Shown here: positions 35,482 through 44,923 of the stretch, one piece after another
Position numbering within the stretch: the stretch's first letter is position 1
Layout of the letters: every line of letters begins with the position of its first letter
Assembly (NCBI GenBank): GCA_014237395.1
Contig: JABZFP010000032.1
Coordinates: 1 to 64,000 of the forward strand
Source of the DNA: Desulfobacteraceae bacterium
GTDB lineage: Bacteria > Desulfobacterota > Desulfobacteria > Desulfobacterales > UBA5852
Direction: 5' to 3'
Length of the DNA: 64,000 nt
The notes under the pieces: model-generated
The model's input: the letters and a program-made list of their open reading frames with translations, nothing else
The model's database searches: none
What the model was told of the DNA's origin: nothing
Program-made: the position numbers and the translations under genes

Positions 35482-37167
35482 ATGCGCACAGGAGGAGGGA
35501 AAGGGGCGGACGATCCGGCCACACTGCTGCGAACATCGGTGCGGCCCGATGGCCGTTTTCGGGTAGCACGCCACCAGCCGTCGTATCGGGTGGCCAACCT
35601 GCGACCGCATGAACGGGTCTGTGAATTGGGGCGCCTCGCCGACGGACGTCCGGTCACCAATCAACAGAATTTCCCGGAAGGGGTGGTGGATGCCCTGGAA
35701 GCGGAAAGCGTATTTGAGATTGCCAACCCTTTTCCCTTCCGTGGAACAACGTATATTGGGAAAACCTGGGCCGACGACAAGCGCCGCGATCCTTCCGCCA
35801 TCTGCCTGCCCCCGCGACCGGCTGTTTCCATGCGGCAATGGCTCTGCGAGCATTGTTCAGCGGCGGTGTCCACCACGCGGCTGTCCGATTTGCTGAAAAC
35901 CATGCCGGAGCCCGTCCAACTGTCACTGGCTGTCAATTCCACCGATCCGGATGATCTGATCCCCCTGGCCGAAGCCGCCGGGGATTTTGTATACGACAGC
36001 ACCACCGGACGCCCTGCGGGCTTGCGCTTCGTCGTTCGACCGGACGGTTCCGTGCGTCCCCGGATATATAACAGCACCCTTTTCGAAGCGGTGGCCAATA
36101 ATGTTTACTTGCCGGATGACTATAAGGACGCCATGGTCCTGCGGCCCGGTGCGCAGGGCGGCAGCGCCATTGTCGCTGAATGGCGCGGGGGAAACGGCAG
36201 CCATGTATACGAATATCTGCGACGCAACAGCTATATTCCCTGGGGGCACTATGCGGCGAATATGGCCAATGACGCCGTCCGTTATCAGCCGGAAGAACTG
36301 ACGATGGACGATATGACCGGTATGCGCCATCTTTATTACCAGCGCACCTACGTTCGTTTGGCGGAGATGATGGGACTGCCACTACCCCCTATGCGCCAGT
36401 CGCTGACTGCGCAGGCGTTGGAACGCCTGCGCCTTCAAATTCTGGCACGCTTTCACGATACCCGCCAGGCCCGTCAAATGCCCTTTAACGGGGGGCTGTG
36501 GGGATGGAACCTGGGGTTTGATTATGCCCCCAGCCGGTATCGCCTGCATGCCTCCCATCAGCAGGTTCATCAACAGTATGCCCTCATCCCCCGCCATGCG
36601 CCCTCTGCCGAAGGTGCGACGAACGATGAAACGGGACCGTTGCCGGCCTATGCCTGCGGCGATCTGATTCATGATTTTATCCGGGCCTATCGGCGCGCGA
36701 CCGGCGTTGATTTTTTCACAGCCTATATCGACGCCATTCACCATAATCAAAGGACCGACGGCCGTGCCGCGGGGCCACATGAACTGATCGTCCACAAGGA
36801 CGAGAACGTGATGCTTTTCGTGCCCAAAGCCCAGACCTCCCAGTGGGAGCTTCAACTGGTTGCGCTGGCACCGGTGGGCAATATTATGGAAGCGGATAGC
36901 GCCACACGACGATCGCTGGACCGCGCCCTGCTGACGGCAGTGCAGACACTGGGTCGCATGGGCGCCAGAATGATCACCACCATCGAGTATGCCAAACGAT
37001 TCGATGCCGGCGATACGGGACAGCACTTGTTATACAGTTTCCTGCCGCGGCTGCCGGAATCCCCCGGCGCCTTCAGCGAGGCCCAGCAGCGGTGGATTAT
37101 CGGCCATTATCCCGAAGATTTTGCCGCAGCCTGCAGGATGCACAGCCCTGTTCCGGCCTCGGCATAA
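35482..37167 (+). CDS. Uncharacterised protein, possible HIT/GalT-like fold
   Basis: A 561-residue soluble protein that I do not recognise. A segment near residue 430 (HELIVHKDENVMLFVPKAQ, then SQWELQLVALAPVGNIME and a helical LDRALLTAVQTLGRMGA) recalls the C-terminal half of GalT/HIT-type nucleotidylyl transferases, but the catalytic His-x-His is not obvious; this is a weak resemblance only. ATG 35482 has an AAAGGG site. It may share a transcript with the genes downstream, although a 456-bp gap follows. Confidence 0.5.
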   Translation: MRTGGGKGADDPATLLRTSVRPDGRFRVARHQPSYRVANLRPHERVCELGRLADGRPVTNQQNFPEGVVDALEAESVFEIANPFPFRGTTYIGKTWADDKRRDPSAICLPPRPAVSMRQWLCEHCSAAVSTTRLSDLLKTMPEPVQLSLAVNSTDPDDLIPLAEAAGDFVYDSTTGRPAGLRFVVRPDGSVRPRIYNSTLFEAVANNVYLPDDYKDAMVLRPGAQGGSAIVAEWRGGNGSHVYEYLRRNSYIPWGHYAANMANDAVRYQPEELTMDDMTGMRHLYYQRTYVRLAEMMGLPLPPMRQSLTAQALERLRLQILARFHDTRQARQMPFNGGLWGWNLGFDYAPSRYRLHASHQQVHQQYALIPRHAPSAEGATNDETGPLPAYACGDLIHDFIRAYRRATGVDFFTAYIDAIHHNQRTDGRAAGPHELIVHKDENVMLFVPKAQTSQWELQLVALAPVGNIMEADSATRRSLDRALLTAVQTLGRMGARMITTIEYAKRFDAGDTGQHLLYSFLPRLPESPGAFSEAQQRWIIGHYPEDFAAACRMHSPVPASA

Positions 37168-37623
37168 CATCGCCGTCTTCTTGAATCCACTTTCTCACAA
37201 CCTGACGGCACGTCATTTCGGAGTGAGCGCTAATCGTGCGTCACGCGCGCTGATATCCCAAAAGCAGCGCAGCAGGCGCCCTTGCCGTTTGGTCGATCCC
37301 TTGCCGGGACCGTTCATCGATCAGCGTCACAGGCTATTTTTCCCTATCAAGCAGGCGGCGTAGCACGTGTATAAAACAGCACGTGGTGCACATCGGTATA
37401 CGCTTTCTGCGCCTTCCGGTGTGCCAAAACCCTGGCAGCCGCTCGTAACCAACGATTTACCCCCCATCTCAAACACCCCTGGTTCGAGAAGGACGCGTGG
37501 ATACGCATCGTCGGTGGCAAATACAGCGGAGGGCACCGGCAATAACGGCGAGGGCCGTTTTCAGGCGCAAATTTTGCAGAATTATAAAGCGGACCCGATA
37601 TCATTCTGAAAGGAGGCCAGCTT
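37168..37623. other. Intergenic region ahead of the GNAT-cNMP gene
   Basis: A 456-bp gap without a supported gene. It contains two close CACGTG hexamers (around 37361-37366 and 37380-37385) flanking TATAAAA, and a strong AAAGGAGG ribosome site at its right end. A promoter for the following operon probably lies here. No riboswitch-like structure noticed. Confidence 0.4.
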
Positions 37624-38784
37624 ATGCCGCTCCGACTGAAAATTGCGCAATCGACCGCCGCCAAAGCCGCCGTTTATCGCTTTCGTCACCAGGTATTCGT
37701 GGAAGAAGAGCGCCGGTTTCAACATTCGGGCAATCATATTATCGACCAGTACGACAGCTTTGCCGAAACCATCAACGTTCTGGCCTTCGATGGCCAGCAG
37801 CCCATTGGCAGTATCCGCGTCATCATGGAAAATGACGTCGGGTTTCCCGCCGACGATTTCTATGATTTTACGTCTTTTCGCAGCACCCTGCAGGGCGCCT
37901 GTGCCTGCATCGGATGGTTGTGCTGCACCAAAAAATTCCGACGGCATCCGGGGTTGGTGGTGGGCCTTATCAAGATGTGTTTTCGTGAAATGCGCAAAAA
38001 AGGCGCCCGTCATGTCCTGGCAACACTGCATCCGCCCGTCCTGCCGATGCTCGAACGGATCGTCGGCGCCCATGCGATCGGGCCGGAATTCTACAGTGAG
38101 GAATTGCAGGTCGCCATGCTCCCCGTGCATGTCGACCTCCACCAGTTGCCGCCCGGCGGTCGGGAGACATTTGATGACCCTTCCGATATGATCTTAGCCG
38201 ATTCCAATGAGCGCCGTATCTATCGCAAAGGCGAAGTGGTGGTTCGAAAGGGTGAGCCGGGTGAAGAGGCCTTTTTGATGATGCGGGGTTCGGTGCGTGT
38301 CGTGGACGAAGACTTCACCGGTGCGCTGGCAACGGAAAGCCCCATGTTCGGGCCCGGCCAGATTTTTGGCGAGCTTTCACTGCTCGACAGCGGCCCACGG
38401 ACATCCACGGTGGTGGCCAATTCCGCCGAAGCCGACGTGATGGTCTGGAAACGCGCCGAACTTCTTCAACAGCTTCGATCCAACCAGGAAAAAGCGTTGC
38501 GCATCCTTGAACTGCTGGGAACCCGATTGCGCCATCAGATCGAGGGACGTCGCGACAACCCGCCCGTTTCTCTGGCGGCCCGCATTCTGGTGGACAGTTC
38601 GCACCGCGGAGCGTTGCCGGTCGACATGCAATGGCTGAGTCGCCAATGCGGTATCGGTGGGCATGCCTTTCAGGACATCATGTCATCGTGGGAGCGGGCG
38701 CACTGGATAACGACGGATCCGGAAAAGGGGTGCCTGGCGGTGAATGATCATGACCGCCTGATGGCGCAGATCGGGATGCCTTGA
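37624..38784 (+). CDS. AHL-synthase-like N-acyltransferase fused to cyclic nucleotide-binding domain
   Basis: A 386-residue fusion. Residues 1-175 resemble N-acyl amino acid/homoserine lactone synthase-type GNAT proteins (AVYRFRHQVFVEEERRF, then GSIRVIME and CIGWLCCTKKFRRHPGLVVGLI). Residues about 195-310 form a cyclic nucleotide-binding domain (YRKGEVVVRKGEPGEEAFLMM, then GPGQIFGELSLLDSGPRTSTV), followed by about 70 residues like a Crp-type C-terminal helix region. A strong AAAGGAGG site precedes the start. An acyltransferase gated by cAMP-like nucleotide is the straightforward reading. It lies 82 bp before the ThiF-nitroreductase gene. Confidence 0.75.
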   Translation: MPLRLKIAQSTAAKAAVYRFRHQVFVEEERRFQHSGNHIIDQYDSFAETINVLAFDGQQPIGSIRVIMENDVGFPADDFYDFTSFRSTLQGACACIGWLCCTKKFRRHPGLVVGLIKMCFREMRKKGARHVLATLHPPVLPMLERIVGAHAIGPEFYSEELQVAMLPVHVDLHQLPPGGRETFDDPSDMILADSNERRIYRKGEVVVRKGEPGEEAFLMMRGSVRVVDEDFTGALATESPMFGPGQIFGELSLLDSGPRTSTVVANSAEADVMVWKRAELLQQLRSNQEKALRILELLGTRLRHQIEGRRDNPPVSLAARILVDSSHRGALPVDMQWLSRQCGIGGHAFQDIMSSWERAHWITTDPEKGCLAVNDHDRLMAQIGMP

Positions 38785-38866
38785 TGATGACATTGGCGGC
38801 GAACGGGCTGGCGACCGAATTAGGGAAAATGAGGCCGAAAGGCATGGACGAGGAGCAGAGATAGCG

Positions 38867-40909
38867 ATGGAAAATTTATCCCATATCAGCAAGCTTCGCG
38901 CGCTGGGGTACCAGAACAAATACCATTATCTGGAAGAAGCGCTGTCGCGCAATATCGGTTTCCTGACACCGGCCGAGCAGGATCGACTGTTGAATGCCAC
39001 CGTGGCCATCCCTGGACTGGGCGGTGTTGGCGGGGAACATCTGGTGACCCTTGCCCGCCTGGGGATCGGTCGCTTTCACCTGGCGGATTTCGACGTCTTC
39101 GAGCCGGCCAACCTGAACCGCCAATATGGCGCTAAAACCAGTCACCTCGGACGTCCCAAGCTTGATGTGATGGTCGAAGAGGCACTGAACATCAATCCCT
39201 ATCTGGATATCCGGAGATTTCCGGACGGTGTCCAAAAACAAAACCTCGATTCATTTCTGGATGGTGTCGACGTGGTGGTGGACGGGATCGATTTTTTCAA
39301 TTTCGATATCCGGCGAATGGTCTTCAATCGAGCGCGGACACGGGGGATCCATGTCGTCACGGCGGGGCCCCTGGGCTACAGTGCGGCGATGCTGGTGTTT
39401 GCACCCGATCGGGGTATGGGATTCGACGATTATTTCGATATTTGTGACGAGATGACCACCGAAGAAAAACTTCTGTCTTTCATGATCGGTTTGGCACCCC
39501 GGGCAACCCACCGGCAGTATGTCGATCCGGGTCGCATCGATCTTGAAAATCAACGCGGGCCGTCCCTGGGAGCGGGTTGCACCAACTGTGCTTCGGCCGC
39601 GGCCGCGGAAGTTGTCCGTATCCTGCTGGGGCAGAAAGGAATTCGTCCGGCCCCCTATTATTTTCAGTATGATCCCTATGCCAGGCGGTTTCAACAGGGC
39701 TATCTTCTTTTCGGCAACCGACATCCGCTCCAGCAGGTGAAGCGCAGGGTCATACGGCGGGGCTTGGCCAAATCGGCGAGCCGTTATTGCCCTGTGCCGC
39801 CCCGTTCACCGCTTGTTGACGACCAGGGACCGGATCTTCCCGCGGCTGTCATGGACTATCTCCTGCGTGCCGCGATCCAGGCCCCATCCGGTGACAACTG
39901 CCAACCGTGGTGGTTTCGCACCGGCAAGAACCGCATGGACATCGTCCTCAGGCCGGATGCCGATCGTTCACTGTTCAACGTCAATCAAACCGCCTCGATG
40001 ATTGCGTGCGGTGCGGCATTGGAAAATCTCCTGATCGCTGCATCGCGCTATGGTTTCGAGGGAAAGGTTTCTTACCGGCCGGACGAAGAGAGCCATGATT
40101 GTCTGGCAAGTGTTGTTTTCCGCCGTGCGGAAATCGAGGAGGATCCGCTGCAGCGGTTCATTTGGGAGCGTCATACCAATCGAACCCGCTATCGCCAGGG
40201 CGCCTTGTCACCGACCCTGCTGATCGAACTCATCCAGAGCCTGAAGGCGTTTCCTTCAATGGAACTGAAGCTGTACCATTCCAAGGAAGATATTCGCGCC
40301 ATTGCCAGCCTCGTCTACCGGGCCGACCAGATCCGGGTCGCGTCGCGTGACTTGCACGAACACCTGATGCGCATGATCCGGTTTACCGCTGACGATGTCC
40401 TGCGGGAGCGCGATGGCTTTCCGCTGCAGAATCTGGAGGCCGGCTGGGGCGGGGAAGTATTCCTGCGGATGACCCGAAGTTGGCGGTCCATGACGGTTTT
40501 CAATCGATTGGGAATTTCCCGGATCGTGCCGTTGATCTCCTATCGTGGCATCCTGCAGGCGCCCTTGATCGGGTTGCTCAAGTGCCCGGATACCCGACCC
40601 GAAACCATGCTCAAGGGTGGCCGAGCCCTTGAGCGTTTGTGGTTGACGGCGACGCGTATGGGGCTTTCTTTCCAGCCCATGACGGCGGTAACCCTTTTCT
40701 GGATGCGCTGGCGGATGAACCAGCTGGAGGCGTTAGGTGGAAAACACGAACGAATGCTGCAATCCCTCTGGGAAACGTATCACCGGATATTTGATGTCGC
40801 TCCCGACAGCGAAGAAGGGCATGTAATGCTTTTTCGCATGGGCGTCGGCGGACGCGTAGCTTGCCGCACGGCCCGCAAACTTCCGGAGGCCTCGATGCTG
40901 CCGAACTAA
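38867..40909 (+). CDS. ThiF/E1-like adenylyltransferase fused to nitroreductase
   Basis: A 680-residue fusion. Residues about 20-280 are an E1-like ThiF domain: ATVAIPGLGGVGGEHLVTLARLG (nucleotide loop), DFDVFEPANLNRQYG with the Arg, KLDVM and VVVDGIDFF; a Cys pair C-x2-C (GCTNCASAAA, about 242-245) may be catalytic or zinc-binding. Residues about 325-660 form a nitroreductase domain (AAIQAPSGDNCQPW as FMN-binding start, and a C-terminal GLSFQPMTAV segment). Such E1-nitroreductase fusions have been predicted to activate a carboxylate, then oxidise the product, in peptide or amino-acid-derived metabolism. The partner is the GNAT-cNMP gene. Confidence 0.8.
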   Translation: MENLSHISKLRALGYQNKYHYLEEALSRNIGFLTPAEQDRLLNATVAIPGLGGVGGEHLVTLARLGIGRFHLADFDVFEPANLNRQYGAKTSHLGRPKLDVMVEEALNINPYLDIRRFPDGVQKQNLDSFLDGVDVVVDGIDFFNFDIRRMVFNRARTRGIHVVTAGPLGYSAAMLVFAPDRGMGFDDYFDICDEMTTEEKLLSFMIGLAPRATHRQYVDPGRIDLENQRGPSLGAGCTNCASAAAAEVVRILLGQKGIRPAPYYFQYDPYARRFQQGYLLFGNRHPLQQVKRRVIRRGLAKSASRYCPVPPRSPLVDDQGPDLPAAVMDYLLRAAIQAPSGDNCQPWWFRTGKNRMDIVLRPDADRSLFNVNQTASMIACGAALENLLIAASRYGFEGKVSYRPDEESHDCLASVVFRRAEIEEDPLQRFIWERHTNRTRYRQGALSPTLLIELIQSLKAFPSMELKLYHSKEDIRAIASLVYRADQIRVASRDLHEHLMRMIRFTADDVLRERDGFPLQNLEAGWGGEVFLRMTRSWRSMTVFNRLGISRIVPLISYRGILQAPLIGLLKCPDTRPETMLKGGRALERLWLTATRMGLSFQPMTAVTLFWMRWRMNQLEALGGKHERMLQSLWETYHRIFDVAPDSEEGHVMLFRMGVGGRVACRTARKLPEASMLPN

Positions 40910-40994
40910 CCCGTCCCCATCCCTCACCTGAATCCTATTGCCCGATTATCGGCCAAACCGCGCCGCAATCGTTCGAGAACCATTGGACGGTTTG

Positions 40995-42341
40995 TTAAAG
41001 GCGGCCTTTGGCAATGGGCAGATGCAATTTTTGATTGACAAAGATACGATTTCCCCGTTTTGACAGATTATTGGCGGCAACCACGTCACCGACGGATAGG
41101 TTGTGCCGCCGGGCAATGGAGGAGATCGTGTCGCCCTTGCGCACACGATAGACCGGACATGGCTTTTGACGCACGTTCAGCAGCGTATGCGGAATACGGG
41201 CGTTATACGCCAAACGGTATTGCCATTCATGGGAGGGCAGGCGAATGGGATACCCGGCCGGGATATCCTGAAGACCCCGGATCACGGACGGTCGCAAGGC
41301 GGGATTGAGGTGGTGCAGGAGGCGGCTATCCAGCTTGAAGTGCGCGCTCACCGCTTTGAACGGTGCGAACCCATCCGGGGCAACTTGAAATGTGGGACGC
41401 CCGACGGACGGCGGCAGATCATCAAAATAATGATGTGCATTTTTTGCGGCTTCCCGGGCAGCCAGAAATTCGGGGTAGAAATTGCGGGAGGCAAAACGAA
41501 AGCGGCGGCTACGGTAGTTTTGGAAAATGGCGGCATAGGTTTTGTGACGTCGTTTGGCCCGCCGCATGCCGGAAATTCCATGGTTATAGGCGGTGATGGC
41601 AAGGGGCCAGCTTTCCAAGCGACGGTAATTGGTTTTGAGCAGATCTGCTGCGGCCTCGGATGCGCGTATAGGGTCGAGGCGTTCATCGAGGGCCGCATCG
41701 ATTTGCAGATAATGTCGCCCCGTCCGGCGGGTAAACTGCCAGATGCCGACCGCTCCTGATTTGCTGTGGGCTTGAGCGTTAAAGGAAGATTCCACATGGG
41801 GCAGGTAGGCCAGATCTTCGGGTAAGCCGGCGTTTCGGAAGATGGCGCGAATCGCATCGATATGGATCGCGGAACGAATGAGGCCGTCGCGAAAACGATC
41901 GCGCTGCCCAACTTGACAGCGGATGCGCCGTTTTGCTTTTTTTAGCTGGTCCGGCGTAGCCGACGGTCCGAACATTTTGGCGACGCGTTTTACTTCGGGA
42001 TCGTCACAACCGGGGGTTTGTAGTAAGCGGTCTAAGATGCGGCGGTAGGTAGCGCGCGCTTGGCGCATACGATGGTCATTGATACGGTAGGCGCCCGCTG
42101 CGTCGGGGTGCTCCAGTTCGATGACATCATATACGATTTCGGGATAGCGGCTGTCGTGGATCACGCCCTGTGTGAGGGGATAGCGGGTATAAATCGAAAG
42201 CCAGAATGACATTGTGGATTGCGTCGCCGGTGGATTGGAAAATGTATCGGCCGAACATAAAGACGCAGCGAAACAACCGGATAGAAAACCCGCTATCAGA
42301 ATAAACCTAACTCGGGTCACAAGTCGATAAACAACAATCAT
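40995..42341 (-). CDS. MltD-like lytic transglycosylase with LysM domain
   Basis: A 448-residue secreted or membrane-linked protein. A signal peptide (FILIAGFLSGCFAASL, possibly lipoprotein LSGC) leads to a goose-lysozyme-like SLT domain with the catalytic Glu in PHVESSFNAQAHSKSGAVG (about residue 190) and AYNHGISGM near 255. A C-terminal LysM domain (YRVRKGDTISSIARRHNLSV, near residue 400) binds peptidoglycan. It cleaves glycan strands to 1,6-anhydromuramyl ends. ATG 42341 is chosen over the TTG at 42347. Confidence 0.85.
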   Translation of the reverse strand: MIVVYRLVTRVRFILIAGFLSGCFAASLCSADTFSNPPATQSTMSFWLSIYTRYPLTQGVIHDSRYPEIVYDVIELEHPDAAGAYRINDHRMRQARATYRRILDRLLQTPGCDDPEVKRVAKMFGPSATPDQLKKAKRRIRCQVGQRDRFRDGLIRSAIHIDAIRAIFRNAGLPEDLAYLPHVESSFNAQAHSKSGAVGIWQFTRRTGRHYLQIDAALDERLDPIRASEAAADLLKTNYRRLESWPLAITAYNHGISGMRRAKRRHKTYAAIFQNYRSRRFRFASRNFYPEFLAAREAAKNAHHYFDDLPPSVGRPTFQVAPDGFAPFKAVSAHFKLDSRLLHHLNPALRPSVIRGLQDIPAGYPIRLPSHEWQYRLAYNARIPHTLLNVRQKPCPVYRVRKGDTISSIARRHNLSVGDVVAANNLSKRGNRIFVNQKLHLPIAKGRL

Positions 42342-42561
42342 CGCCAAAAATCTCCGTGGGCATCAACACCAGAAAACGCGGGTGAATGGTTACGATGAGC
42401 AGCAAAAATCATACCTCACTTGCCTAATAAATGTATTGTTAAAAAATACAAAGGGATACACTATTGAAAATATGGGTTTCGGTATGAGGTGGATCAACTT
42501 ACAGGCTCAGTGTGCACAATTTGTTACGATTTAAGAGGCCACCGTACGGAGATGGAATGTC

Positions 42562-43119
42562 ATGAATGACGTTTTTCAAGCTGCATTACATTTCCTGCCT
42601 CGTATCGTTGCGGATCTGAAAGGTCACCATCCGCGAGCGATCGTGCTGTTTGGCTCGATGGCGCGCCTTCAGGCGGGTATCGATACCGCACATCGGCCGC
42701 AAGATATCGACTTGCTCGTGGTGGGAGACCAGATCCCGATTGGCTTTGAAACAAAAGCATATGGTTTCCCCACCGAGATAACGCGCATGCGAACCCATGT
42801 CCTCGTGGAGATTGCGCGATCGCTGCGCTACGACAGCCGTCCTGTCGCCCTTTCCAAACTTTATGGGAACCAGCTTATCAAACACCAGGCCAACCGTGTC
42901 ATCGCGGCCAGTCTTCTGTTAGGGCCGGATTACCGTTCGTTTGGTATTGAGCAGATTGAGGTGGACGGTCTCGAGGACCCGCGCGATTATTCCGTTCACC
43001 AGGTATTGTTGGGCAGGGCATGGTGGCGGCAGATCACGGAATTTGCCCGCGAGCGTCGCGGACCGTTTAAGCGGTTTAGCGACAAGATCGTCCAACAGGA
43101 TGTTTTCACTGCGGAATAA
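42562..43119 (+). CDS. Nucleotidyltransferase-domain protein
   Basis: A 185-residue protein with the polymerase-beta-type nucleotidyltransferase signature: LFGSMAR (residues 30-36) followed by DIDLLVV (about 48-54). The third acid is not assigned. It is not paired with a HEPN protein, unlike the MNT toxin-antitoxin pairs. Substrate unknown. It converges on the small minus-strand gene at 43187. Confidence 0.7.
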   Translation: MNDVFQAALHFLPRIVADLKGHHPRAIVLFGSMARLQAGIDTAHRPQDIDLLVVGDQIPIGFETKAYGFPTEITRMRTHVLVEIARSLRYDSRPVALSKLYGNQLIKHQANRVIAASLLLGPDYRSFGIEQIEVDGLEDPRDYSVHQVLLGRAWWRQITEFARERRGPFKRFSDKIVQQDVFTAE

Positions 43120-43186
43120 GACGGGGGGCACTACAGCAGCGGTATTGTGCATGAAAAGACAAATCGAAACGGGGAGGGTGATGGAC

Positions 43187-43624
43187 TTAAGATTCCTGGA
43201 TGTTAAACCAATCGGTTAGCAGGTTTTTTGTTTCCTGTGGATTTGGGACAACGGGATCTTCACCGAAAATGCCGACGCGCAGGGAGAATTTATCGCCATC
43301 ACCCCACGGCCAGCAGGTGGCGTACAGTAGCAGGCCTGTCGCGTTGTCATCGGCGGCGATGAAAAGGTTTTGCCCCGGCATCAGGCCAAAGCCGGACTCG
43401 ATAAAACTGCTCACGAGACGTGAGGAATTCTCGATAGTGGCAAAATCCCATGTCTGTTCGAACTCAAGCGTGATCGGAAGAAGAATGAGTTCCAAGTCTT
43501 CTTTGTTAAAAACAACGAGGGCGTGGTTATATTTTTCGTCCCATTCCCAGAAGTTTGACGCCGGGATGTTCAAGCCGATGCGGTTGCAGATGGCCTTGAA
43601 TTTTGCCAGTTTAAGTAGATTCAT
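43187..43624 (-). CDS. Hypothetical protein
   Basis: A 145-residue soluble protein (start MNLLKLAKFKAICNRIG) with WDFATIENSSRLVSSFI and PWGDGDKFSLRVGIFG. I recognise no family. The start at 43624 was chosen because an upstream extension is AT-rich and low in coding character. Ribosome site weak. Confidence 0.5.
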   Translation of the reverse strand: MNLLKLAKFKAICNRIGLNIPASNFWEWDEKYNHALVVFNKEDLELILLPITLEFEQTWDFATIENSSRLVSSFIESGFGLMPGQNLFIAADDNATGLLLYATCWPWGDGDKFSLRVGIFGEDPVVPNPQETKNLLTDWFNIQES

Positions 43625-43766
43625 GATATAAGACCGTTTAACCTTTAGAAATTCATGCCAATATCCTGCCAGAATAGGATAAATGGCAAGGCATGTCAAA
43701 CCATTGTAATGTTATCGAAAGTGCTTTCAATCGAGGCCAGATTGCTTGTCGGCGGAAACGGTCGGT

Positions 43767-44666
43767 ATGGATCGCGTGATTTCCCTGATTGAAAAAATGA
43801 GTTGGCTTTTGCCCCTCACGCTGATGTTTGGGCTGCTGGTTCTCATGCTGGCAACGCTCCAGCACTTCCTGGCCGATATCCGTTCGAAGTCCAATGCGCG
43901 CTATCTGAATATACCTGCCCGACGCAGTCCGGGGGAATCCACGCGTCGCCGGATCGATCGAACCAACGGTGAGATAGGGGCCTTTGCGGCGGCCCTTGGA
44001 ACCATTCCGCTGGTTCTTTACGCGGCGCTGCTCTCTTATGTCCATTTCCTGTTTCTGGAGCTGAGTTGGATGGATACCGGCTATTTTGGCGCCATCAGTC
44101 TGGGATTCATCCTCTACGGATCAAACAAAATCAAACGCTTGAAGGCCAGGCGCCGGCGGCTCTATGTGACCTATGAAGGCCAAATGGCCGTCGCCCAGGA
44201 AATCAACCGCCTCACACCGAATGGATATCAGGTGTATCACGATTTTCCCACGGATCGTTTCCATATCGACCAAATCATTGTCGGTCCCAACGGCGTTTTT
44301 ACCGTGACCACCCGGGTGATCTCAAGCATCGGCCGCAGGAGGGGAAAGACTTTGACATTGGATGGTCAGCGCCTTGTTCTTGGTAAAAAAAGCGATGACC
44401 GTACGATTCCTTTTGCCGCTTTTCAGGCCGCCTGGTTGGCTAAATGGCTTTTGACGGCGACGGGTGAAGCGATTCCGGTTCAGTCGTTGCTGACCGTTCC
44501 CGGGTGCCGGATGAAGACCCTTCGTACCCCCCCCCTTTTGGTCGTGACGCCGGAAAGCATAGGGGAAACGGTCGATTCTTTTCAGGGGTATCGTTTGTCA
44601 GGCAAGACCATTCGTCTGGTGTGCGAAGCGCTTGACTCGAAATGTCGCCTGTCGCCACTACCCTAG
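43767..44666 (+). CDS. NERD-domain membrane protein, nuclease motif altered
   Basis: A 299-residue protein with two or three membrane helices in the first 110 residues and a NERD-type nuclease-related domain after it (GQMAVAQEINRL, then YQVYHDFPTDRFHIDQIIVGPNGVF). The family core usually continues into E-T-K; here it reads VTTR, so a catalytic Glu and Lys appear lost. A DNA- or RNA-processing role is thus doubtful. ATG 43767 is preferred to the TTG at 43746. Confidence 0.6.
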   Translation: MDRVISLIEKMSWLLPLTLMFGLLVLMLATLQHFLADIRSKSNARYLNIPARRSPGESTRRRIDRTNGEIGAFAAALGTIPLVLYAALLSYVHFLFLELSWMDTGYFGAISLGFILYGSNKIKRLKARRRRLYVTYEGQMAVAQEINRLTPNGYQVYHDFPTDRFHIDQIIVGPNGVFTVTTRVISSIGRRRGKTLTLDGQRLVLGKKSDDRTIPFAAFQAAWLAKWLLTATGEAIPVQSLLTVPGCRMKTLRTPPLLVVTPESIGETVDSFQGYRLSGKTIRLVCEALDSKCRLSPLP

Positions 44667-44923
44667 CGCGCCCTGATCCATTGCGTGCCCGGGTGGGCAA
44701 TGTCCAACAGTTGGTCGATGTGATTCCCATGACGTGACATATTGCTTCGATACGCACCCCTTCCATTTCCCGCATCATAAAAATGCGGGCAATTCGTCTC
44801 GGCAATCCGGCAGGCAGGCGTAGAACACATATAGGAATTCTTTCTGTTCGAAATGATCTCGGGGGGGGGCGTGTGCCAACGATGCGGTCGTATGCGTCAA
44901 TGACCGTTGGCGGCATGGCAACT

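Noticed and set aside
42562..43624. MNT-HEPN toxin-antitoxin pair
   Set aside because: The neighbouring ORF is on the opposite strand and has no HEPN R-x4-6-H motif.
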